Assembly: GCA_014804645.1 (NCBI GenBank)
Contig: JAAUZI010000066.1
Location: 1 to 58,415 of the forward strand
Direction: 5' to 3'
DNA from: Lachnospiraceae bacterium
GTDB taxonomy: Bacteria; Bacillota; Clostridia; Lachnospirales; Lachnospiraceae
DNA length: 58,415 bases
Part shown: in pieces, positions 51,095 through 58,415 of the stretch
How the letters are laid out: every line of letters begins with the position of its first letter
How positions within the stretch are numbered: position 1 is the first letter of the stretch
The notes under the pieces: model-generated
The model's database searches: none
Seen by the model: only the letters and a program-made list of their open reading frames with translations
What the model was told of the DNA's origin: nothing
Translations under genes and position numbers: made by a program

Positions 51095-54000
51095 ATGCAG
51101 AACAATCAGAAAAATATAAACGGAGCTCGCAGAAAAAGAATCGCTGCATTTGCGATATGTCTGTTTTTTCTTCTGTCTAATTTCATAGCAGTAGACGCCG
51201 ATGAACAGTCCAATAATCAGACTGTTAAAGCCGGCATTTTTTACTTTGATGGTTATCACATGAAAGACGAGGAGGGCAGGCTGACCGGCTACGGCATCGA
51301 ATTTCTCGACCTTGTCTCCGAGTATTCCCATTTGAATTTTCAGTACACAGGTTATGATCATTCCTGGGGCGAAATGCTCGACATGCTGGCAAGCGGTGAG
51401 ATCGATGTGGTGACTTCCGCCCGGAGGAACTCGGATCGGGAGGATCATTTTGCCTTTTCCCTACCCATCGGCAGAAACCGTACCATTCTCTCGGTTCGGA
51501 TCGATAATACGCAGTTGCACAGCTACGATTACGGAACCTATGATAATATGACGGTAGGACAGCTGACGGGCAGCAGTCAGAATCAGGACCTCGTGGAGTT
51601 TGCACAGGATAAGGGATTTATCTATCAGGTGAAGGAATACGATGATTCCGACGACCTTGCGGCCGCTCTGCAGACTGGCGAGATCGATGCGATTCTTTCC
51701 AGCGATTTGAGGAAGACGGAAAATGAAAAGACACTGGACATCATCAAGGAGGATAACTTCTATGCGATCGTCAGAAAAGACGACATAGAGCTGCTGAACG
51801 AGATCAACTATGCCATTGAGCAGATGGATCAGAATGAGGGCGACTGGAAAAACGTATTGTTTTACAAATATTACGGCCCGGTTCACTCCTCTGCGCTCTC
51901 ATTTACGGAGCGCGAGAAGGCATACATTCAGGATGTGATCTCCGGGGAGAAGACAATCACCATGACCGCACTTGGCGACAGGGCGCCCTATTCTTATGTG
52001 GAGGACGGAGAATTAAAGGGCATTCTGCCGGATTATTTTGCCAGCGTCATGGAACTGGCCGGACTGCCATATGAGATCGTGGCACCCGAGGACAGGGAGG
52101 CCTACTACGCCATGGCGGACAGCAATGGCGTGGATGTGGTCATTGACAGACTCGACCCCAGCGCTGCCATGGAGGAAAACGCCTATCATGGATTCAATAC
52201 GGACGCCTACATGACGACAGGTGTGGCGAAGGTGACTCGCCAGGACTTTGCGGGAGATATCAAAAAGGTCGCCGTATCTGGTTTACAGGGTGGAGTTCTC
52301 GGCGTGCAGGAACTTCGCGGAGATATTGAGATTATGAAATATCCCACCGAAGAGGCGGCGATGCGGGCCGTTCAGAATCGGGAGGCAGATGCCGCGTACG
52401 TATATGTATATGCGGCGCAGCTGTTTGTGAACCATGATATCACCAATTCTCTCTATTATGGTATGGTAAATGATGTGAACGTGGAATTTCGGATGTATGT
52501 CCGTGACAGCGTGGATCACGAGCTGATTACCATATTGAATAAATGTATTCAGCAGATGCCGGGGGATATGCTGAACCAATTGGTTTCAAAATACACCTCC
52601 TATGCTATTGGGGATATGAGTTTCCTGCAATATATGCAGGCCAATCCGGAGATCATGCTTGCCGTAGCTCTGGCGACCGTCCTGGCTATCTGTGTTATCC
52701 TGACGCTCTATCTGCGGGGCCGCTGGAGCAGGAGGCTCTTAAGCACCACGGAACAGGCGAACAGGGAGATGGGAGAGCAGCTTGCCATCGTTGAGGCGTT
52801 GAGCCGCGACTATACGAATGTTTTTGCCATCAATGAGGAGCGTGAAACCGCCAGAATTATAAAATTGGAAGGCTATGTGACGGAGGGACTGAAAAAGGAT
52901 TCCCAGGAGGAACATCCATATACTCCGATTTTGTCTCGGTATATTCAGGATCGCGTCCATCCGGAGGACCGGCAGTATCTTACGCAGGCTCTTTCTCTGG
53001 AAAAGGTCAGAGAGGAGTTTCGCTCGAATGAGGAATATATGGGGAGTTACCGCATACAGGAGGACGGGGAAGACCATCATTTTCAATATACATATGTAAA
53101 GGTTGGAGATAACGGATCCGGGCAGGGCGGTTTTATCCTTGCGGGATTCCGAAATATCGACGAGATGATCCGCAGGGAGCAGGAACAGAAGGAGGTTCTG
53201 GCTCAGGCGCTGGCCCAGGCCCAGTATGCTAACAATGCCAAGACCACTTTCCTCAACAATATGTCCCATGACATCCGCACGCCTATGAATGCCATCATTG
53301 GATTTACTTCCCTGGCAGTGACCCATATCGACAACAAAGCGCAGGTGCAGGACTATCTGGGCAAGATCCTGACCTCCGGCAACCATCTGCTGAGCCTGAT
53401 CAATGATGTGCTGGATATGAGCCGCATCGAGAGCGGCAAGGTCAAGATCGAGGAAAAGGAGGCCAGCCTGCCGGAGATCATGCACGATCTGAAGACCATT
53501 GTTCAGGCTGACGTGAAAGCAAAGCAGCTGGAATTTTATATTGATACGCTGGATGTGGTAAACGAGGCGATCATCTGTGACAAGCTCCGCCTCAATCAGG
53601 TGCTTCTGAATATTATGAGCAACGCCATGAAATACACAAAGCCCGGCGGTATGGTCAGCGTTCGCGTAATCCAGACCTCCGAGGCACAGGAGGGCTATGC
53701 TCCATACGAATTTCAGATCAAGGATACCGGCATCGGCATGAGCAAAGAATTCCTGCAGCACGTTTTTGAACCCTTCGAGCGGGAGCAGACCGCCACTGTA
53801 AGCGGCATTCAGGGAACCGGCCTGGGTCTCGCCATCACTAAAAATATTGTGGACATGATGGGCGGTACGATCACGGTGAACAGCGAGGAAGGAAAGGGGT
53901 CGGAGTTTATCGTAAGTTTCCGTTTCCGGGTTGCCGATGGCCCTTTGAAGTCCCAGCGGCTGGATCAGCTGGCTGACCTCAAGGCGCTGGTGGTGGATGA

Positions 54001-54772
54001 TGATGTGAATACCTGTGTCAGCGTCAGCAAGATGCTCTCCGCCATCGGTATGCATCCCGACTGGACGACTCTGGGAAAGGACGCTGTTATCCGCACGGAG
54101 TTCGCGCTGGAACAGAACGAGCCTTACAGTGCGTATGTCATTGACTGGCTTATGCCGGATATGAATGGCATAGAGCTTGTACGCCGGATTCGCAGAACTA
54201 TCGGAGACATGACGCCTATTATCATACTGACGGCCTATGACTGGACGGACATTGAGGAGGAAGCCCGGGAGGCTGGAGTCACAGCATTCTGCTCCAAGCC
54301 GATCTTCCTCTCAGAGCTGCGGGAGGTTCTGGCAGCACCCTATATGGAAAAGGAAAGCACAGAAGAAACAGACATATCCGATTCACGTTTCGACGGCAAG
54401 AGAATCCTTCTGGTAGAGGATAATGAGTTGAATCAGGAGATTGCGCAGACGATTCTGGAAGGCGCCGGTTTCCTTATTGACGTGGCTGACGATGGGAGCG
54501 TGGCTGTGGAGCGAATGAAAGAGATGCCCGCGGATACTTATGACCTGATTCTGATGGATGTTCAGATGCCTATTATGAACGGTTATCAGGCCACAAGAGC
54601 CATCCGGGCGCTGGATGACTCTGCCAAGGCGGCGATCCCCATTGTGGCGATGACGGCCAATGCCTTTGAGGAGGATCGAAAGGAGGCCATGGATGCCGGA
54701 ATGAACGGATATGTGCCCAAGCCTGTTGACATAGAAAAACTGATGCAGGTACTGAGAGATCTCTTAAATTAA
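51095..54772 (+). CDS. Hybrid sensor histidine kinase with two solute-binding sensor domains
   Basis: A membrane sensor of 1225 residues with BvgS/EvgS-like layout: signal-like helix (about 12-32), two family 3 solute-binding domains outside (about 45-265 and 285-510), a membrane helix (about 525-547), a PAS-like region (about 570-690), a HisKA domain with phospho-accepting His725 in NNMSHDIRTPMNAIIGF, an ATPase domain, and two receiver domains with Asp1017 and Asp1155. No HPt domain and no DNA-binding domain are seen, so phosphate must pass to another protein not coded nearby. The ATG at 51095 follows AAGGAG. The GH10 gene starts 24 bases downstream, suggesting a joint transcript. Confidence 0.92.
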   Translation: MQNNQKNINGARRKRIAAFAICLFFLLSNFIAVDADEQSNNQTVKAGIFYFDGYHMKDEEGRLTGYGIEFLDLVSEYSHLNFQYTGYDHSWGEMLDMLASGEIDVVTSARRNSDREDHFAFSLPIGRNRTILSVRIDNTQLHSYDYGTYDNMTVGQLTGSSQNQDLVEFAQDKGFIYQVKEYDDSDDLAAALQTGEIDAILSSDLRKTENEKTLDIIKEDNFYAIVRKDDIELLNEINYAIEQMDQNEGDWKNVLFYKYYGPVHSSALSFTEREKAYIQDVISGEKTITMTALGDRAPYSYVEDGELKGILPDYFASVMELAGLPYEIVAPEDREAYYAMADSNGVDVVIDRLDPSAAMEENAYHGFNTDAYMTTGVAKVTRQDFAGDIKKVAVSGLQGGVLGVQELRGDIEIMKYPTEEAAMRAVQNREADAAYVYVYAAQLFVNHDITNSLYYGMVNDVNVEFRMYVRDSVDHELITILNKCIQQMPGDMLNQLVSKYTSYAIGDMSFLQYMQANPEIMLAVALATVLAICVILTLYLRGRWSRRLLSTTEQANREMGEQLAIVEALSRDYTNVFAINEERETARIIKLEGYVTEGLKKDSQEEHPYTPILSRYIQDRVHPEDRQYLTQALSLEKVREEFRSNEEYMGSYRIQEDGEDHHFQYTYVKVGDNGSGQGGFILAGFRNIDEMIRREQEQKEVLAQALAQAQYANNAKTTFLNNMSHDIRTPMNAIIGFTSLAVTHIDNKAQVQDYLGKILTSGNHLLSLINDVLDMSRIESGKVKIEEKEASLPEIMHDLKTIVQADVKAKQLEFYIDTLDVVNEAIICDKLRLNQVLLNIMSNAMKYTKPGGMVSVRVIQTSEAQEGYAPYEFQIKDTGIGMSKEFLQHVFEPFEREQTATVSGIQGTGLGLAITKNIVDMMGGTITVNSEEGKGSEFIVSFRFRVADGPLKSQRLDQLADLKALVVDDDVNTCVSVSKMLSAIGMHPDWTTLGKDAVIRTEFALEQNEPYSAYVIDWLMPDMNGIELVRRIRRTIGDMTPIIILTAYDWTDIEEEAREAGVTAFCSKPIFLSELREVLAAPYMEKESTEETDISDSRFDGKRILLVEDNELNQEIAQTILEGAGFLIDVADDGSVAVERMKEMPADTYDLILMDVQMPIMNGYQATRAIRALDDSAKAAIPIVAMTANAFEEDRKEAMDAGMNGYVPKPVDIEKLMQVLRDLLN

Positions 54773-54796
54773 GGGAGTTGAGCAGAGGTGACAATT

Positions 54797-56212
54797 ATGA
54801 TTAGAAAGTGTACATTGAAACGGCTATGTCTGGTAATGCTTGGACTTTGCCTGGTAATACCCACCGCCGGATGTGGCACGCAGCAGGGCGTGGAAAATAT
54901 CAATGAAACCATAGTAACCCAGAACGACACGTCCGAACAGCAGGAGCCGGAATCAGAGCCGGAGAGCCAGCCGGTTTCCCAGGCCGATACGGAGCAGGAC
55001 GGCACACCGGTGGAAACCACGCCTGAGGAAATCTCCTCCGAGGAGGAACTGTCCGAGGAAGACCTTTACTGGCAGGAAGTACTGGGAGAGTTTGGGAACA
55101 GCCGCTATGATCTGACGGCGGCCCTGACAGAACCCGCGCTGAAGGACTATTGCAGCGACTATTTTACGCTGGGAGTGGGACTCAATGGCAGCACTCTGGA
55201 AAATCAAACGCTCAACATGCCGGAGTACATGGCGGTGGCGAGCAAGCATTTTAACAGCTGTACCATGACCAATCTGATGAAAAGCAGCTATATACTGGAT
55301 CAACAGGGTTCCAGGAAAAGTGCCAGCGATGGAGATGGAAGTCCTGTGCTTTCATTCGCTACCATTGATCCGACGCTGGAATGGTGCCAGCAAAATGGAA
55401 TGCAGATGCGCGGCCACACACTGGTCTGGCATGCTCAGGCGCCGGATTGGTTTTTCCGGGAGGGATATACCGACAACGGCAAATACGTGGATCGGGAAAC
55501 CATGCTGTTTCGCATGGAGAGTTATATTGCACAGCTGATGACACATGTGCAGGACAATTATCCCGGTGTGGTGTACTGCTGGGACGTGGTAAACGAGGCC
55601 GTGGACCCGGACAAAGGCGATAAGGACAGTTTCTTCCTATGCCGTACCGAAAATGATGGTGTACCCAATCCCTGGTATGTCACTATAGGGGAAGATTATG
55701 TGGAAATGGCCTTTACTTATGCCCGGAAATACGCGGCCGAGGATGTAAAGCTTTTCTATAATGATTTCAATACCTACCAGACAGAAAAGAGGGACGCCAT
55801 CTATGCGCTCTGCGAGTCGCTGAAGGAAAAAGGTCTGATTGACGGCATCGGCATGCAAGGGTATTGGGGGGTGGATTATCCCACCATCGGCGTTCTGGAA
55901 ATCACGATCCGCAAGTTTGCGGAACTGGATCTGGAAATCCATATCACGGAACTGTCCGTGGGAGTTGACGAGGAAGACGAAGAAAGTTTCGAGAAACAGG
56001 GCCAGCGGTACGCCTCCATTTTCATGTCTCTTAAGCAACTGGATAAGGAAGGCGGCGGCAGCGCCAATATCACCAATGTGACATTCTTTGGACTGATAGA
56101 CCATTACCGCCAGGGCGACACTACCAATTCCAGGCTGTTTGACTCGGTTTTCCAACCTAAACCGGCGTTTTACAGGATTTGCAATATGTTGAAGACGATA
56201 TATAGTAGTTGA
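54797..56212 (+). CDS. GH10 xylanase lipoprotein
   Basis: A second xylanase, 471 residues. A lipoprotein signal ends in TAGC (Cys26), followed by an acidic Glu/Ser/Pro linker (about 27-95) and the GH10 barrel (about 100-465) with acid/base Glu267 in CWDVVNEAVDPD and nucleophile Glu385 in IHITELSVGVD. It lacks the CBM and C-terminal anchor of the GH10 at 40632, so it differs in how it is held at the surface. The ATG at 54797 follows AGAGGTG; a GTG at 54788 inside that site is less likely. Its closeness to the hybrid kinase suggests the kinase responds to xylan-type nutrients, an inference. Confidence 0.92.
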   Translation: MIRKCTLKRLCLVMLGLCLVIPTAGCGTQQGVENINETIVTQNDTSEQQEPESEPESQPVSQADTEQDGTPVETTPEEISSEEELSEEDLYWQEVLGEFGNSRYDLTAALTEPALKDYCSDYFTLGVGLNGSTLENQTLNMPEYMAVASKHFNSCTMTNLMKSSYILDQQGSRKSASDGDGSPVLSFATIDPTLEWCQQNGMQMRGHTLVWHAQAPDWFFREGYTDNGKYVDRETMLFRMESYIAQLMTHVQDNYPGVVYCWDVVNEAVDPDKGDKDSFFLCRTENDGVPNPWYVTIGEDYVEMAFTYARKYAAEDVKLFYNDFNTYQTEKRDAIYALCESLKEKGLIDGIGMQGYWGVDYPTIGVLEITIRKFAELDLEIHITELSVGVDEEDEESFEKQGQRYASIFMSLKQLDKEGGGSANITNVTFFGLIDHYRQGDTTNSRLFDSVFQPKPAFYRICNMLKTIYSS

Positions 56213-56435
56213 GACAGATTTTGCTGCTCCCAAAACGCTTGCATTTTGTAATTATATATGATATACTGTGTCCATATCAATCGATATGGACACTATTCAT
56301 TTTCTGGCGTTTTGCCCTTGTTTTTCCCGGACTGTTTTGTATTTTCAAGTGTATTTTTGCGCTCTTTTTTACCAATATGGTTTGTGGATCAACAGGCAAT
56401 ATGCCGGGAGCCACAAAAACAAAGGAGACATGCTT

Positions 56436-57368
56436 ATGAATGATTTTACACCGGGCACACAAAACAGGAAACTGCAATATATGCAGGCTACAGGAGACCT
56501 GCCGCATCCTTTGACTAATGACTATATGTTCAAGGCATTGCTGCAGAAGAATGAAAACGCGCTGAAACATCTAATTTGTTCCCTGCTGCATCTGCGGCCG
56601 GAAGAGGTGGAGAAGGTGGAGATCAAAAACCCGATTGTACTGGGTGAAGCCATTACCGCAAGCCTTGACAGTAGGATATTTGTACTGGATATCAACGTGC
56701 TGCTGGATAACCGGGCGCTCATCAATCTGGAGATGCAGGTTATAAAGTATGAAAACTGGCCGGAACGGTCCCTGTCGTACCTGTGCCGCAATTATGACCA
56801 GTTGTCCAGAGGAGAGGACTATATCAACGCCAAACCGGCCATACATATAGGATTCCTTGATTTTGTATTATTTCCTGACCATCCTGAATTCTATGCCACA
56901 TACAAGATGATGAATGTGAAAAATCACCATATTTTTACTGACAAGTTTGTGCTGAGTGTGGTAGACTTAAAGCATATAGAACTGGCGACGCAGGAGGATA
57001 GGGAGTGGAAGACGGATTATTGGGCCTCCCTTTTCAAAGCCACCACATGGGAGGAATTAAAAATGTTAGCAAAGCAGAGTGCGGTACTGGAAGATGCCGT
57101 TGAGACCATTTATGAACTGACTGCCGACGAGAGCATTCGGGAGCAATGTAAGGCGAGAGAAAAGTATGTGAGAGAGGTGAATACCGTGTTGAGCGAGAGG
57201 GATATGGCAATTCAGGCGAGGGATGAGATGCGCCAGGAGAGGGATGAGATGCGCCAGGAGAGGGATGAGATGCGCCAGGAAAGAGACGCCGCAATCCAGA
57301 AAGCGGATCAGCAGGCCCAGGAGATAGACCAGCTACTGCAAGAAATAGAGCGTTTGAAAAACAGATGA
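56436..57368 (+). CDS. Rpn-family nuclease/transposase-like protein with tandem C-terminal repeats
   Basis: This matches the Rpn/PD-(D/E)XK family (PHPLTNDYMFKALLQKN near the start, then EITASLDSRIFVLDINVLL-type core with LINLEMQV, the usual catalytic E-x-Q-like motif, and YLCRNYDQL). Family members are DNA endonucleases associated with recombination. Three exact-length 21-base copies (57218-57280) encode RDEMRQE, giving a coiled coil that ends the protein. The ATG at 56436 is chosen for the AAAGGAG site 8 bases upstream; the frame extends 56 codons further with no ribosome site. A strong terminator follows. Confidence 0.85.
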   Translation: MNDFTPGTQNRKLQYMQATGDLPHPLTNDYMFKALLQKNENALKHLICSLLHLRPEEVEKVEIKNPIVLGEAITASLDSRIFVLDINVLLDNRALINLEMQVIKYENWPERSLSYLCRNYDQLSRGEDYINAKPAIHIGFLDFVLFPDHPEFYATYKMMNVKNHHIFTDKFVLSVVDLKHIELATQEDREWKTDYWASLFKATTWEELKMLAKQSAVLEDAVETIYELTADESIREQCKAREKYVREVNTVLSERDMAIQARDEMRQERDEMRQERDEMRQERDAAIQKADQQAQEIDQLLQEIERLKNR

Positions 57369-57460
57369 TAAATACATGTCGCCATGATGCAGGGCACAGA
57401 AAAGCAAGTGCCGTCTTGACAGAATCACTTTAACGGCTTAATATTAAGTTACAACGGATA

Positions 57461-57513
57461 GAGAAAACATGAGATTCGCATTTACGGATGCCAGATCGGT
57501 GTTTTCTCTTTTT
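57461..57513 (+). terminator. Rho-independent terminator after the first Rpn gene
   Basis: GAGAAAACA (57461-57469) pairs with TGTTTTCTC (57500-57508), then five T residues. Confidence 0.75.
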
Positions 57514-57582
57514 GTTTTCGATGAAAACATATAAACATTGCAGCCTACAGAAAAAATAGTATACTAAAGAAGACAATTGAGG

Positions 57583-58415
57583 ATGAAAGGAAAAGAGCAA
57601 CAATTAAAGCCGGACGAACTGGCGAGCAAGGATGCGGAAGCCTCCTATATATCGGAGCATAAATCTTATATGGAGAGCATTGGAGCGTCCAGAGATATGA
57701 TTAAAGTTCATAAGCACTCTTTGGCGCAGGGCGTTGAACTTGTGCTGCTGGGGATGGAATCACAGGAATATGTCCACTACGCCATGCCGATGCGGGTCAT
57801 GGGTTATGATTATAGCGCCTACAAGAAACAGTATGAGATCAACGCTCAAAAATACAAAGGAAACAAGTTTTTACAAGAGGATGAATACCTGTCAAAAATG
57901 AAGAAAGAAGATAGATTCATTCCGGTTATCACGGTTGTTGTCTATTATGGTGAAAAGCCGTGGGATGGGGCGATCTCACTCTGTGAAATGCTGAATATTT
58001 CGCGACAAATGAAGAAATTCGTAAACGACTATAAAATGCGCCTTGTCGAGGCAAGACAGAGTAATCTGGTTCTACACAATATGAACAATCAAGATATGTT
58101 CAATCTGCTGGAAATCTTGCTGGACAAGAACAGCCCGCTGAATGAGACTAAGAATAAGGCCATAGAATACGCAAGAGAACATGATGTAGATAAACATGTC
58201 ATCATGGCAGTGGCAGGAGCGACAAGATGTAAAGTTGATTACAATGACTTGAGCAGGGAAGGAGATATGGATATGTGTACAGTATTTGAGGAAACTTGGT
58301 CCCAGGGAAAAATAGAGGGAAAAGCGGAAGGTATTATCGAAATAGGCCTTGACTGTGGGTTCACGGAAGACGAGATCATAGCAAAACTACAGACGAAACT
58401 GGGCATATCTCAACA
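57583..58415 (+). CDS. Second Rpn-family protein, truncated by window end and N-terminally short
   Basis: The frame from the ATG at 57583 is open to the last base, so the C-terminus is outside the window. It matches a Rpn subfamily (LVLLGMESQEYVHYAMPMRVMGYDYSAY, KEDRFIPVITVVVYYGEKPWDG). The usual N-terminal region of this subfamily, which carries the first conserved segment, is missing before LKPDELASKDAEASY and was not found in other frames upstream. TGAGG lies only one base before the ATG. It may be a decayed copy or start further upstream by a poor codon. Alternative: a real short version. Confidence 0.7.
   Translation, partial: MKGKEQQLKPDELASKDAEASYISEHKSYMESIGASRDMIKVHKHSLAQGVELVLLGMESQEYVHYAMPMRVMGYDYSAYKKQYEINAQKYKGNKFLQEDEYLSKMKKEDRFIPVITVVVYYGEKPWDGAISLCEMLNISRQMKKFVNDYKMRLVEARQSNLVLHNMNNQDMFNLLEILLDKNSPLNETKNKAIEYAREHDVDKHVIMAVAGATRCKVDYNDLSREGDMDMCTVFEETWSQGKIEGKAEGIIEIGLDCGFTEDEIIAKLQTKLGISQ

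Noticed and set aside
1..58415. CRISPR arrays, insertion sequences and prophage genes
   Set aside because: None seen: no regularly spaced repeat array, no transposase with inverted ends and no phage structural gene. The Rpn genes are the only mobile-type genes.

Overview
The window looks like chromosomal DNA of a spore-forming, Gram-positive member of the Clostridia, most likely Lachnospiraceae. The pointers are GGAGG-type ribosome sites, lipoprotein signals, the sporulation genes yabP, yabQ, spoIIE and a CotS-type gene, and a fibre-degrading gene set with ABC importers. This placement is inferred from gene content; no 16S gene is present.

Layout. (1) 1-1400: a GGDEF protein whose 5' end may lie outside the window. 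(2) 1458-25508: a hemicellulose (arabinoxylan/xyloglucan-type) locus. A secreted GH51 lipoprotein faces a long plus-strand run: a 988-residue solute-binding protein, two permeases, an NHL-TPR-Yip1 membrane protein, a DUF5696-like secreted protein, two more permeases, a second solute-binding lipoprotein and a LamG lipoprotein. A minus-strand ArsR-type regulator with a long C-terminal domain follows, divergent from intracellular GH51 (abfA), GH43 and GH31 genes. Polymers would be trimmed outside, oligosaccharides imported by two permease pairs that lack a local ATPase, and side chains removed inside. (3) 25561-30000: minus-strand accessory genes (a 77-aa protein with a beta-propeller partner, a propeller plus solute-binding lipoprotein, a small secreted Cys/His protein) with remnants of duplicated genes. 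(4) 30087-48078: housekeeping and sporulation genes: pepF, a PrsA/SurA-like foldase, a HAD phosphatase, cca, a CotS-type gene, a PEGA lipoprotein, hup, and the conserved yabO(rqcP)-yabP-yabQ-divIC ... spoIIE-tilS-hpt-ftsH order known from Bacillus. A GH10 xylanase sits between divIC and spoIIE. (5) 48392-58415: a GH13 glucosidase, tRNA-Tyr and tRNA-Leu, a hybrid sensor kinase next to a second GH10 xylanase, and two Rpn-family genes, the last cut by the window end.

The most unusual signals are non-coding. Four intergenic hairpin elements end in the same CGGAACTWWAAW motif just before the next gene's ribosome site. A second hairpin pair precedes cca and tilS. A 16-bp-arm palindrome precedes the GH10 gene. 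A Spo0A-style promoter with a 21-bp spacer is built into the terminator loop upstream of spoIIE. Promoter, operator and hairpin calls were read by eye and are predictions.
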